DNA from: an uncultured Clostridia bacterium
GTDB taxonomy: Bacteria; Bacillota; Clostridia; Christensenellales; Aristaeellaceae
Length of the DNA: 11,200 nucleotides
Assembly: GCA_946409855.1 (NCBI GenBank)
Contig: CAMJXZ010000078.1
Location: 1 to 11,200 of the forward strand
Reading direction: 5' to 3'
Each line of letters begins with the position of its first letter. Position 1 is the first letter of the stretch. The notes under the pieces are model-generated. The model was not told the origin of the DNA, searched no databases, and saw only the letters and a list, made by a program, of their open reading frames with translations. This document shows positions 1 to 6,643 of this stretch, piece after piece. The translations under genes were made by a program, and so were the position numbers.

Positions 1-71
1 TTGCGGTTGGAATGGCTGACCTTGTGGCCGCTCATTTTGCCCTTTGCGCAAATCTCACAATACTTTCCCAT
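1..71 (-). CDS. rpmB: 50S ribosomal protein L28, 5' end only (cut by window edge)
   Basis: Only the first 23 codons are inside the window; the rest lies to the left. The protein begins MGKYCEICAKGKMSG and continues with HKVSHSNR, the characteristic N-terminus of bacterial L28, a structural protein of the large ribosomal subunit. Cys5 and Cys8 form the first half of a zinc ribbon, so this is the cysteine-containing (C+) form. A clear ribosome binding site, AGGAGGG, lies a few bases upstream (about 79-86 on the complementary strand). The gene has its own sigma-A promoter at 142-170, giving a leader of about 60 bases. It lies downstream of the ybaB-recR-rmuC operon in the same direction but is separated from it by about 200 bases and is probably transcribed independently. 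Confidence 0.93.
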   Translation of the reverse strand, partial: MGKYCEICAKGKMSGHKVSHSNR

Positions 72-141
72 TTTAAGTCCCTCCTGTTTATGTTACACGT
101 ACAGGGTCGTACGCGGAACGGTCATCCTGACAGACTCGGAT

Positions 142-170
142 ATATTATCACGTTTTCCGGTAAAATGCAA
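142..170 (-). promoter_or_regulatory. sigma-A promoter of rpmB
   Basis: On the minus strand a -35 box TTGCAT (165-170) is followed after exactly 17 bases by a -10 box TAATAT (142-147). Transcription would start near 135, about 64 bases before the rpmB start codon. Confidence 0.75.
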
Positions 171-221
171 GAGCTTTTTGCGGGGAAAGAGGCGGGAAAA
201 TGGGATATTTTTTGAAAAATG

Positions 222-264
222 CGTGATTTTTCACGATTTCCCGGCACATTGCGCCCCGGGGCGC
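222..264 (-). terminator. candidate terminator region after the ybaB-recR-rmuC operon
   Basis: Just past the stop of the last operon gene lies a perfect 14-base palindrome GCGCCCCGGGGCGC (251-264). Read on the minus strand it is followed by a short hairpin with CGTGA/TCACG arms and an A-rich loop (222-235), then CATTTTT. The first element lacks a T-tract and the second has a weak stem, so together they are a plausible but not strong end to the operon. Confidence 0.4.
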
Positions 265-269
265 GGGAT

Positions 270-629
270 TCAGGGGTCGGAATCGCCGTCCTGCTTTTCG
301 CTGTCGGAGATGGTGAATTCGCCCGGCAGGGCCGGACGGGACTTTGCTTCTGCTTCTTCCCGGGCGGCGATCAGCGCGTCCAGCCGGCCGCGGAGCTCCC
401 GCAGGGTGCTCAGGGGAAGGGTGCGGATCAGGGAGAGGAGCTCTTCCTTTTTGAACTCCGGCGTCTTTCCCTCAAAGGCCTGCCGGAACGCTTCCGCCGC
501 CTGCGCCAGGCCTTCCTTTCCCTGGTCGGCCAGGCCGGTCAGCACCTCCTGGGTTTTTTCCAGACTGGAACCGACGGCTTCAAACCCGGCCATTACGATT
601 TTTTTCAGGCTGTCTCTGAGTTCGCTCAT
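270..629 (-). CDS. small phasin-like helical protein of unknown function
   Basis: The 119-residue protein has no signal peptide or membrane segment and should be cytoplasmic. Residues 1-50 (MSELRDSLKKIVMAGFEAVG...) form an amphipathic helix with the pattern seen in short Firmicute proteins annotated as phasin family or polyhydroxyalkanoate-granule regulator-like. Residues 60-95 are a second charged helical stretch with KKEELLSLIRTLPL, and the last 25 residues are acidic and probably disordered. The start is supported by AAGGAGGAG directly upstream. That site overlaps the rmuC stop, the gap between the two genes is 11 bases, and this is the last gene of the operon. No polyhydroxyalkanoate synthesis gene is visible, so a granule role should not be assumed. 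I do not know the function. Confidence 0.8.
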   Translation of the reverse strand: MSELRDSLKKIVMAGFEAVGSSLEKTQEVLTGLADQGKEGLAQAAEAFRQAFEGKTPEFKKEELLSLIRTLPLSTLRELRGRLDALIAAREEAEAKSRPALPGEFTISDSEKQDGDSDP

Positions 630-640
630 GAGGCTCCTCC

Positions 641-2035
641 TTATCCGGCGTCATCGCCGATTGCCGCGCCGGGTATCCGGGACGGCGCGCCGCCGGCTGA
701 ATCCCCGCCCTCCGGCAGGGAGGGGCCGGGCAGGTCCTCCGCGGCGCGGAGCCGGCTTTCGATGGAACGGGAACGGGCGGCGGCCCGGTCGATGCTTTCG
801 GCGGCCTGCCGCATCCGGGACTGGGCGGCTTCCAGCATCCCGCAGAAGGACGCGAAATCCGCCTGCAGGGCGGTGAGCATCTTCCAAACCTCGGCGGAGC
901 GCTCTTCCACGGCCAGGGTTTTGAAGCCCACCTGCAGGCTGCTGAGCAGGGCACTCAGGGTGGTCGGGCCGCAGGGGATCACGTGGTATTCGTTCTGCAG
1001 CCTTTCGGACAGCCCGCGGACGCGCATGGCCTCGGCGAACAGGCCCTCCACGGGGAGGAACATCACCGCGAAATCCGTGGTGTGGGGCGGGGCGATGTAT
1101 TTGCCGCTGATGCGCTTTCCCTCGGTCAGCAAAGCGTCTTCCAGGGCTTTCTGCGCCTTTTGCACCTGGTCCCGGTCCGCCGTTTCGCCGGCGGCGACCA
1201 GCTGTTCATAGGCGCTTAAGGGGAATTTGGAATCGATCGGCAGATAAACTTTATCCCGCTTGCCGGGCAGGAGGACGGCGTATTCCACCCGCAGGGGGCT
1301 GCCGGGGACGACCTGGGCGTTTTCCTCGTACTGGCCCGGGGTCAGGATCTGGGAGATGAGGGCGCCCAACTGCACTTCCCCCCAGATGCCCCGGGTCTTG
1401 ACGTTGGCAAGCACCTTTTTCAGGTCGCCCACGCCGCCGGCCAGGCTGCGCATTTCGCCCAGCCCTTTGCTGACGTTTTCCAGCTGGGCGGAGACCAGGC
1501 GGAAGCTTTCGCTCAGGCGCTTTTCCAGGGTGTCGGACAGTTTTTCGTCCACGGTCCGCCGCATCTGGTCCAGCTGGCGGCTGTTTTCTTCCCGGATGCG
1601 CTGCAGGGCCTGCTCCGTCGATACGCGGAGCTTCTCGATCTGCTCGTCGGATTCCCGCAGGCGCTGGGATATGGCGGCGGCCAGGGCAGTGGAACGGATT
1701 TCCTGCGCGTGGTCCACCCGGTCGATCTTTTCGTCCATGGCGGTGTGCAGGGCCTGCTGGCGCCGCTCGGTCTCGTCCGTCTCCATCATGATCTGGCGGG
1801 ACAGGCCGCTCAGCAGGCTTTCCGTTTCCTCCCGGGACATCAGGGCCCGGCGGCTGGCTTCCTTGATATCCTCCTGCGCCTGGAGGAGCTTTTCCTCCGT
1901 CCTTCGCTGCTGGGCCTTCTGGCGGGAGAGCAGGACCATTAACAGGATGATGATCACCAGAAATCCCGGGGCGGATAAAAGCAGGAACACGCCGGCGGAT
2001 CCCCAGGCGTTTCCGGAAAAAAGACCGTCCGGCAA
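641..2035 (-). CDS. rmuC: RmuC family DNA recombination protein
   Basis: The 464-residue protein has a short N-terminus, one membrane segment at about 18-36 (LLLSAPGFLVIIILLMVLL), a long coiled coil at about 38-190 and the RmuC domain at about 195-430. Diagnostic motifs are VKTRGIWGEVQLG at 213-225, PIDSKFPLSAYEQL at 266-279 and TTDFAVMFLPVEGLFAEAM at 319-337. RmuC proteins are PD-(D/E)XK-like presumed nucleases that limit recombination at inverted repeats; the biochemical role is poorly defined. The last 35 residues are Gly/Pro/Ala-rich and probably disordered. The start is TTG, chosen because GAGAGG stands 9 bases upstream and no ATG precedes the membrane segment; a GTG at codon 16 would cut into the anchor. 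It begins 4 bases after recR, suggesting translational coupling. Confidence 0.93.
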   Translation of the reverse strand: MPDGLFSGNAWGSAGVFLLLSAPGFLVIIILLMVLLSRQKAQQRRTEEKLLQAQEDIKEASRRALMSREETESLLSGLSRQIMMETDETERRQQALHTAMDEKIDRVDHAQEIRSTALAAAISQRLRESDEQIEKLRVSTEQALQRIREENSRQLDQMRRTVDEKLSDTLEKRLSESFRLVSAQLENVSKGLGEMRSLAGGVGDLKKVLANVKTRGIWGEVQLGALISQILTPGQYEENAQVVPGSPLRVEYAVLLPGKRDKVYLPIDSKFPLSAYEQLVAAGETADRDQVQKAQKALEDALLTEGKRISGKYIAPPHTTDFAVMFLPVEGLFAEAMRVRGLSERLQNEYHVIPCGPTTLSALLSSLQVGFKTLAVEERSAEVWKMLTALQADFASFCGMLEAAQSRMRQAAESIDRAAARSRSIESRLRAAEDLPGPSLPEGGDSAGGAPSRIPGAAIGDDAG

Positions 2036-2039
2036 GTGC

Positions 2040-2639
2040 TTACACCTCTCTTCGGCCTTCCAGCGCTTTGGAAAGCGTGACCTCGTCCGCGTATTCCAGG
2101 TCGCTGCCCACGGGCACGCCGTGGGCGATCCGGGTGACGCGGACGCCCAGGGGTTTGATCAGGCGGGCGATGTAAGTGGCGGTCGCCTCGCCCTCGATGT
2201 CGGGGTTGGTGGCCAGGATCACCTCGTCCACCTCTTCATGGGACAGGCGGGCCAGGAGCTCCCGGATGCGGATATCGTTGGGCCCCACGCCGTTCATGGG
2301 GGACAGCGTGCCGCCCAGGACGTGGTAAACGCCCCGGTAATCCTGCATCCGCTCCAGCGCCGCGACGTCCCGCGGATCCCGCACGACGCAGATCTGGCCG
2401 TTGTGCCGCTCCTCGCTGGCGCAGATGGGGCAGAGCTCGTCTTCGGTGTAGTTGCCGCACACTTTGCAGAAGCGGACGGCCTTTTTCCCCTGCCAGATGG
2501 CGGCGGAAAGCTCCCGCACCTGATCCTCCGGGAGGGAGACGATGTGGTAGGCCAGGCGCTGCGCCGTCTTCTGGCCGATGCCGGGGAGACGGGCCAGCTG
2601 GGCCGCCATCCGCTGTATCGGTTCGATCTGGCCGGCCAT
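2040..2639 (-). CDS. recR: recombination mediator protein RecR
   Basis: This is a full-length RecR of 199 residues, the usual size. A helix-hairpin-helix DNA-binding motif is at 15-30 (ARLPGIGQKTAQRLA), followed by a four-cysteine zinc finger (Cys58, Cys61, Cys70, Cys73). The TOPRIM domain at about 81-175 contains ATNPDIEGEATATYI. The closing RIAHGVPVGSDLEYADEVTL (170-189) is near invariant in the family. RecR works with RecF and RecO to load RecA at gaps and stalled forks. It starts one base after the ybaB stop without a strong ribosome binding site of its own, so it is probably translated by coupling. Nothing looks degraded. Confidence 0.98.
   Translation of the reverse strand: MAGQIEPIQRMAAQLARLPGIGQKTAQRLAYHIVSLPEDQVRELSAAIWQGKKAVRFCKVCGNYTEDELCPICASEERHNGQICVVRDPRDVAALERMQDYRGVYHVLGGTLSPMNGVGPNDIRIRELLARLSHEEVDEVILATNPDIEGEATATYIARLIKPLGVRVTRIAHGVPVGSDLEYADEVTLSKALEGRREV
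2045..2050 (-). promoter_or_regulatory. ribosome binding site supporting the TTG start of rmuC
   Basis: GAGAGG on the minus strand lies inside the last codons of recR, 9 bases before the TTG at 2033-2035. It supports the rare start and places initiation right at the recR stop. Confidence 0.6.
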
Positions 2640-2640
2640 A

Positions 2641-2976
2641 TCAGAACAGGCCGCCCATGCCGGAAGGCGTCATGGCGTTCATGGTTTCCTCGCGGGTCTT
2701 TTCGCCCAGACGGAGGGCCTCGTTGACGGCGGCCATCACCAGATCCTGCAGCATTTCCACATCGTCCGGATCGACCACTTCGGGGTTGATGGTCAGGCTG
2801 AGCAGTTCCCGCTTGCCGGAAACCTTGCAGCTGACCGCGCCGCCGCCGGCGCTGGCTTCGTATTCGCGGGCGTCCAGTTCTTCCTGGGCCTGGGTCAGCT
2901 TTTCCTGCATTTTCTGGGCCTGGCGCATCAGCTGCTGCATGTTGCCGCCGGGGAAGCCGCCAAAGTTGTTTCTCAT
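2641..2976 (-). CDS. ybaB: YbaB/EbfC family nucleoid-associated protein
   Basis: The 111-residue protein matches the YbaB/EbfC family in length and sequence. The N-terminus is Gly/Asn/Phe-rich (MRNNFGGFPGG), a helix follows with MQQLMRQAQKMQEKLTQAQ at 13-31, then a beta region with GGGAVSCKVSGKRELLSL, then a helix starting VDPDDVEMLQDLVMAAVNEA. Family members form dimers that bind DNA and coat the nucleoid. AAGGAGGACG stands about six bases before the ATG. It is the first gene of the operon and is followed by recR in the classical arrangement. The dnaX gene that often precedes ybaB-recR is absent here; a promoter and a divergent gene take its place. Confidence 0.97.
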   Translation of the reverse strand: MRNNFGGFPGGNMQQLMRQAQKMQEKLTQAQEELDAREYEASAGGGAVSCKVSGKRELLSLTINPEVVDPDDVEMLQDLVMAAVNEALRLGEKTREETMNAMTPSGMGGLF

Positions 2977-3016
2977 GGGATTCGTCCTCCTTGGAAGATG
3001 ATTTCATCACGGAATG

Positions 3017-3032
3017 CCGGGAAAAACCCCGG
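3017..3032 (-). other. small hairpin in the ybaB leader
   Basis: CCGGG and CCCGG arms enclose a six-base loop at the expected 5' end of the ybaB transcript. It may stabilise the message; there is no evidence for more. Confidence 0.35.
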
Positions 3033-3038
3033 AGTTTC

Positions 3039-3047
3039 ATTGTATCA
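3039..3047 (-). promoter_or_regulatory. extended -10 promoter of the ybaB-recR-rmuC operon
   Basis: The minus strand reads TGATACAAT: an extended -10 (TG, one base, then TACAAT at 3039-3044). Only a T-rich, poor -35 lies at the right distance, as is common for extended -10 promoters. The leader would be about 56 bases. Confidence 0.65.
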
Positions 3048-3125
3048 TAAAACGGGGGAAAGGAAAAGAAAAAACAAAAATGAAATATAATTGTAAATCT
3101 TTTGTCACAAACCCGTAAAAAAGAA

Positions 3126-3154
3126 TTGACAAACGGCGTCAAAAGGCTTTTAAT
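3126..3154 (+). promoter_or_regulatory. sigma-A promoter of the envelope gene cluster
   Basis: A consensus -35 TTGACA (3126-3131) is followed after 17 bases by TTTAAT (3149-3154). Transcription would start near 3161, about 135 bases before the coding sequence. It is divergent from the ybaB promoter 80 bases away. The rest of the roughly 300-base intergenic region holds A/T-rich sequence between the promoters and the structured leader. Confidence 0.8.
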
Positions 3155-3160
3155 GGTATC

Positions 3161-3250
3161 GGACGGACAGCGCGCGCCTGTGCGTCCGCGTCCGGCCGGA
3201 ACCCGGGTATGCCGCCGCGGCCCGAATGAACGGGCTTTTTGCGGCCGCGC
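3161..3250 (+). promoter_or_regulatory. structured leader with possible transcription attenuator
   Basis: Three elements can be read in the untranslated leader. First, an imperfect hairpin at the predicted transcript start pairs GGACG-x-ACAG (3161-3170) with CTGT-x-CGTCC (3178-3187). Second, an intrinsic-terminator hairpin at 3220-3240 has arms GCCCG and CGGGC, loop AATGAA, then five T. Third, CGCGGCC (3216-3222) is perfectly complementary to GGCCGCG (3243-3249). The third pairing would use up three bases of the terminator's 5' arm, so the two folds exclude each other. This is the layout of a terminator/antiterminator switch. No known riboswitch class is recognised, so the ligand or signal is unknown. 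Confidence 0.45.
3220..3240 (+). terminator. intrinsic-terminator hairpin ahead of the first L,D-transpeptidase gene
   Basis: The five-base arms GCCCG (3220-3224) and CGGGC (3231-3235) are perfectly complementary, enclose AATGAA, and are followed directly by TTTTT. It lies downstream of the promoter at 3126-3154 and upstream of the coding sequence, so it would cut off the gene's own message unless overcome. The stem is short, so read-through is expected. Confidence 0.55.
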
Positions 3251-3281
3251 TTTGCGGAACAGGGCGGACGAGATTTGGAAA

Positions 3282-3287
3282 TGAGGA
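3282..3287 (+). promoter_or_regulatory. ribosome binding site that favours the start at 3296
   Basis: TGAGGA ends 8 bases before the ATG at 3296. The earlier in-frame ATG at 3281 has only a remote AGGGCGG (3261-3267). This favours the later start, which also gives a compact signal peptide. Confidence 0.5.
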
Positions 3288-3295
3288 ACAGACAG

Positions 3296-5086
3296 ATGCG
3301 GAACAGGATCAAATGGCTGATCGTGCTGGCTGCGGCGATCGTACTGGTTTCGGGCCCGGCGTTTGCCGAGGAAGCCGTACCGGTGGATTTCGGATCCCTG
3401 AAAAGCGGGGACACCGGGGAAAATGTCACCCTGCTTCAGGAAAAGCTGATGGAAGCCGGCTATGCCGTGCAGACCACCGGCGTCTATGACGAGGCGACGA
3501 TGCAGGCGGTGCTGACGCTGCAGGAAAGCTACGGCCTTCCGGAAACCGGCGTGGCGGACGTGGAAACGCAGGAGGTCATCTTCGGCGGCTGCTATCTGGT
3601 GCTCCGGGAAGGCATGAGCGGGGATCAGGTGGCCCGGCTCCAGCAGCGGCTGCGGGACATGTCCCTGTTTTCCGACGACGTGAACGGCATGTACGGGCTG
3701 ACCACCGCCCAGGCGGTTTCCATTTTCCAGCAACTGTACGGCATCCCGGTGACGGGGGTCGCCGACGTGGAGACGCTGAGCCAGCTGTATTCCGACCTGG
3801 ACGGGCGGGAAATCCTGAGCATCCCCACGCCCACGCCGGCGCCCAGCACCGAAATCACCGCGCAGAATGAGCCGTTCAAGAAAAAGCTGAGTTACGGCGC
3901 CACCGGCGCCAATGTGAAAAAGCTCCAGGAAAGGCTCAAGGAACTGGGCTTTTTCACCTATAAAAAGACGACGACAGGCTTTTACAAAAACACCCAGCAG
4001 GCCGTCAAGGACTTTCAGGCGCACAACGGCCTGAAGGTCACCGGCGTGGTGGACCGGGAAACCTGGGACGCCATCTTCAACAGCGCCGACGTGGTGACCG
4101 CCAGCCAGACGCCCCGCCCCAGCCCGACGCCCGCCCCGCAGCAGTATTACATGGACGTGGACGTGGCCAACCAGGTGACGCGGGTCTATACCTATGACGA
4201 GAACCACGAATACAACGTGCTGGTGCGGGTGATGATCTGCTCCACCGGGCGCAGCAAGTACCCAAGCCCCACCGGCATCATCACCCTGCCCGGGCGGAAG
4301 GCCCGCTGGTGCACCTTCCCCAACTGGGGCGGCGGCACGGCGATGTACTGGACCAAGATCAACGAGGACGTGGCCTTCCACTCCATCATGTACGTCAATT
4401 ACGACCCGGACAGGCCGAACATGAGCACCTTCAACAACCTGGGCAAGCGCGCCTCCCACGGCTGCATCCGCCTGCATACGACGGACGCCAAATGGGTGTA
4501 CGACAACATCGGCGCGGGCACCAAGGTGTATATCCACAACGATTCCACCACCGACAAGGAACTGGTGGCCTTCGCCAAATACCGCAAGACCAACGCGGAA
4601 AAGACGGTGTTCCCGGCGGACGCCTACCATCCCGAGCAGATCCCCTCCGGGTCGCGCAAGCTCAATTCCGGCAAGTTCGGCGAGGACGTGTTCTGGGTGC
4701 AGATGACCCTGAAAAAACTGGGCTATCTGCAGGATACCGCGGCGACCGGCTATTACGGCCCGCTGACCGTGGCGGCCGTCAAGAGCTTCCAGAAGGACAA
4801 CGGCATCAAGCAGGACGGCACCGTGGGGGACAAGACCTGGGCCGCCCTGACCGACCGGCTGGACAGCCTGCTCCATCCGCCGGCCACCCCGACGCCCAAG
4901 CCCAGCCCGACCCCGTCGCCGACGCCGAAGCCGACGAATACCCCGGCCCCGGCGACCCCTGTGCCGGAGGAACCGGCAGAAGCGCCGGAGGACGGTGAAG
5001 AGCCGGCGGCAGAGGAACCGGAAGCGTCGCCTGAACCGACGCCGTTCAAAATCACTTTTTCATACAGACGGCCCTGGGCCGCTTGA
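3296..5086 (+). CDS. exported L,D-transpeptidase (YkuD domain) with four peptidoglycan-binding domains
   Basis: The 596-residue protein starts with a signal peptide (MRNRIKWLIVLAAAIVLVSGPAFA, cut before Glu25). Two PG_binding_1-type domains follow at about 34-97 and 101-166, a Thr-Pro linker at 177-184, a third binding domain at about 197-262 and a second Pro-rich linker at 272-281. The YkuD catalytic domain spans about 284-415, and a fourth binding domain about 455-522. The tail at 528-583 is Pro-, then Glu-rich and ends KITFSYRRPWAA. The catalytic signature is complete: His362 in FHSIMY, then SHGCIRL with His388 and nucleophile Cys390. Such enzymes make 3-3 cross-links in peptidoglycan or attach proteins to it, outside the membrane. 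An alternative start is ATG 3281, five codons longer. The message begins with a possible attenuator. Confidence 0.95.
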   Translation: MRNRIKWLIVLAAAIVLVSGPAFAEEAVPVDFGSLKSGDTGENVTLLQEKLMEAGYAVQTTGVYDEATMQAVLTLQESYGLPETGVADVETQEVIFGGCYLVLREGMSGDQVARLQQRLRDMSLFSDDVNGMYGLTTAQAVSIFQQLYGIPVTGVADVETLSQLYSDLDGREILSIPTPTPAPSTEITAQNEPFKKKLSYGATGANVKKLQERLKELGFFTYKKTTTGFYKNTQQAVKDFQAHNGLKVTGVVDRETWDAIFNSADVVTASQTPRPSPTPAPQQYYMDVDVANQVTRVYTYDENHEYNVLVRVMICSTGRSKYPSPTGIITLPGRKARWCTFPNWGGGTAMYWTKINEDVAFHSIMYVNYDPDRPNMSTFNNLGKRASHGCIRLHTTDAKWVYDNIGAGTKVYIHNDSTTDKELVAFAKYRKTNAEKTVFPADAYHPEQIPSGSRKLNSGKFGEDVFWVQMTLKKLGYLQDTAATGYYGPLTVAAVKSFQKDNGIKQDGTVGDKTWAALTDRLDSLLHPPATPTPKPSPTPSPTPKPTNTPAPATPVPEEPAEAPEDGEEPAAEEPEASPEPTPFKITFSYRRPWAA

Positions 5087-5087
5087 A

Positions 5088-5134
5088 CCGGAAGGGCCGC
5101 CGCAGCGCCTTGTTGCTGCCGCGGCCCTTTCCGG
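5088..5134 (+). terminator. long GC-rich stem-loop after the first L,D-transpeptidase gene
   Basis: An arm beginning CCGGAAGGGCCGC (5088-5106) pairs with the arm ending GCGGCCCTTTCCGG (5115-5134), about 18 base pairs with one bulge and one mismatch around loop GCCTTGTT. No T-tract follows directly; the nearest T-run is near 5155. It could be a weak terminator, an RNA-stability element or a processing site between genes of one operon. Confidence 0.5.
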
Positions 5135-5177
5135 CACACAGGCAGGGTGATCGGTTTTTATCTGGGAGGGGATCCGC

Positions 5178-6635
5178 ATGAGCCGGAGATGTTTATGGGG
5201 CTGCTGCGTGTGCGCCGCGCTTTTGCTCCTGTGCGCGGCGGCCTGCGCTGAAGAGGTATACCTGGAGCAGGTGTATGTGACGGAGCAGACGGCGGACTGG
5301 CGGGTGCTGGAAGTCCCGGAAGATACTTTCTTTCCCGTGTATGCCGCGCCTTTTCCGGATGCGTACCGACCTGGTGCGGGGAAGGCCGCCGTCAGCGCGG
5401 CGGAGCCGTTCAAAATCCTGGCCGCGGCGGGGGAATGGCGGCTGGTCTGGTACGCGGTGTCCGGGACCGCCGGGCGCGTCGGCTGGACAAAGCTGCCCCT
5501 GGAGGCGGAAAGCCGGGATGATTTTCCCTGCGACGGGAAGCTGCTGCGCCTTTCCCGCGGGGCGAACCTGACGGACGACCCCTGGGGAAAGCACCGGGTG
5601 GTCACCAGACTGCGGGAAGGGGAGACCGTCATCGGCCTGGCGAGGTTCTGGCGGGACGGCGAGGACGACGGGAAATGGTTCTACGTGGAAACGGAGGTGG
5701 ACGGGCAGACCGCCTGGCTGTTCATCGAGCAAAGCGCCGTGGAGCCGGTACCGCTGTACCATATGGAAGGCACGGTGCTGGTGATTCAGGAGGGCGTGAC
5801 CCGTGTCGGCAGCTCCGTCCTGTTCTCCGAATATGACGAAGAGGAAGATACGTCGGCGGTTACCCTGATCCCGCTCAAAAAAGGGGAGGTCGCGCTCAAC
5901 GATTATGATATGTGGGAATTCACGGCCATGCAGCTGTATGACGCGGAAACGGGAAAATATACCGACCTGACCGGCATTGTATTTCCCGCCTCGGTCACGG
6001 CGCTGGGGGCGGAGGCGATCTGGGGCGGGCACATGGAAGAGCTCCGGCTCCCGGAAAACCTGGAATATCTTTCCCCCGACGCGCTGGGTGCGGTCGACAT
6101 CGGCCGGCTGATTATCCCGGCCGGGTTCCGGCTCGGGCTGGATTTGTATTTTGATTATACCGTCATCGGAGCGTTCGACGTGGAAGAAGGCAACGCCCTC
6201 TATTCTTCCCGGGACGGGGTGCTCTTCAGCGCCGACGGGAAGACGCTGCTCCGCTACCCCAACGGGAAAAAGGACCTGCACTACGACATTCCGGCCGGGG
6301 TGGAGGAAATCGCCGATTACGCGTTCATGGGGGAGATGGACAACCCCCTGCAGACCCTGTCCCTGCCCATGGGGCTCAAAAGGATCGGCCGCTATGCTTT
6401 TTCCGGCCTGGGCCGGCTTCACAGCCTGGCGGTGCCCTTGACGGTCCGGGAGATCGGGGAGGGCGCGTTTTCCTGCTGCGTCAGCCTGGAGCGGCTTTCC
6501 CTGCCCCCATGGGTTCCCGTCCCGGAAAGGAGCAGATGGGCCGAATTCGGGGACTTTACCTGGTACAACGGGGACAACGGCACCACCGTCGTCCAGCCAA
6601 AGCATGACGACTGGGACGAAGATGATTTCCGGTGA
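5178..6635 (+). CDS. exported protein with two SH3-like regions and BspA-type leucine-rich repeats
   Basis: The 485-residue protein has a cysteine-rich signal peptide (residues 1-24, cut at ACA before Glu25); the cysteines do not form a good lipobox. Two bacterial SH3-like regions follow at about 50-107 (ends RVGWTKL) and 125-188 (contains KWFYVETEVDGQTAWLFIE). From about 195 the protein has BspA/LRR_5-type repeats, clearest at 374-443 with GVEEIADYAF, GLKRIGRYAF and VREIGEGAFSCCVSLERLSLP, preceded by DGVLFSADGKTLLRYP. The C-terminus is acidic (HDDWDEDDFR). SH3-like domains often hold cell-wall material and BspA repeats mediate surface contacts, so a wall-associated binding protein is likely; no enzyme domain is seen. 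GGGAGGGG stands six bases before the ATG. It lies between an L,D-transpeptidase and a PstS-like protein, and its stop nearly touches the next start. Confidence 0.88.
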   Translation: MSRRCLWGCCVCAALLLLCAAACAEEVYLEQVYVTEQTADWRVLEVPEDTFFPVYAAPFPDAYRPGAGKAAVSAAEPFKILAAAGEWRLVWYAVSGTAGRVGWTKLPLEAESRDDFPCDGKLLRLSRGANLTDDPWGKHRVVTRLREGETVIGLARFWRDGEDDGKWFYVETEVDGQTAWLFIEQSAVEPVPLYHMEGTVLVIQEGVTRVGSSVLFSEYDEEEDTSAVTLIPLKKGEVALNDYDMWEFTAMQLYDAETGKYTDLTGIVFPASVTALGAEAIWGGHMEELRLPENLEYLSPDALGAVDIGRLIIPAGFRLGLDLYFDYTVIGAFDVEEGNALYSSRDGVLFSADGKTLLRYPNGKKDLHYDIPAGVEEIADYAFMGEMDNPLQTLSLPMGLKRIGRYAFSGLGRLHSLAVPLTVREIGEGAFSCCVSLERLSLPPWVPVPERSRWAEFGDFTWYNGDNGTTVVQPKHDDWDEDDFR

Positions 6636-6643
6636 GAGAAAGG

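Noticed and set aside
1260..2726. Plus-strand open frame opposite rmuC and recR
   Set aside because: Ser/Arg/Trp-rich reading of the antisense of well-supported genes, without a ribosome binding site.
3102..3132. TTGTCA and TGACAA inverted repeat with a 19-base spacer near the envelope promoter
   Set aside because: Arms are only six bases, the spacer is long and one arm is simply the -35 box; chance is a sufficient explanation.
3102..3284. Open frame of 60 codons in the leader of the first L,D-transpeptidase gene
   Set aside because: It starts upstream of the predicted transcription start and its Arg/Pro-rich product resembles nothing; the bases are better explained by promoter and hairpins.
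2294..4876. Very long open frame on the minus strand across recR, ybaB and the first L,D-transpeptidase gene
   Set aside because: It lies antisense or out of frame to well-recognised genes, runs through two divergent promoters and has the His/Gly/Val/Arg-rich composition typical of GC-rich shadow frames.
3825..4925. Repeated Pro-Thr coding DNA (ccgacgccc-like units) as a possible DNA repeat
   Set aside because: The repetition follows from the protein's Thr-Pro linkers and does not form a regular array such as CRISPR.
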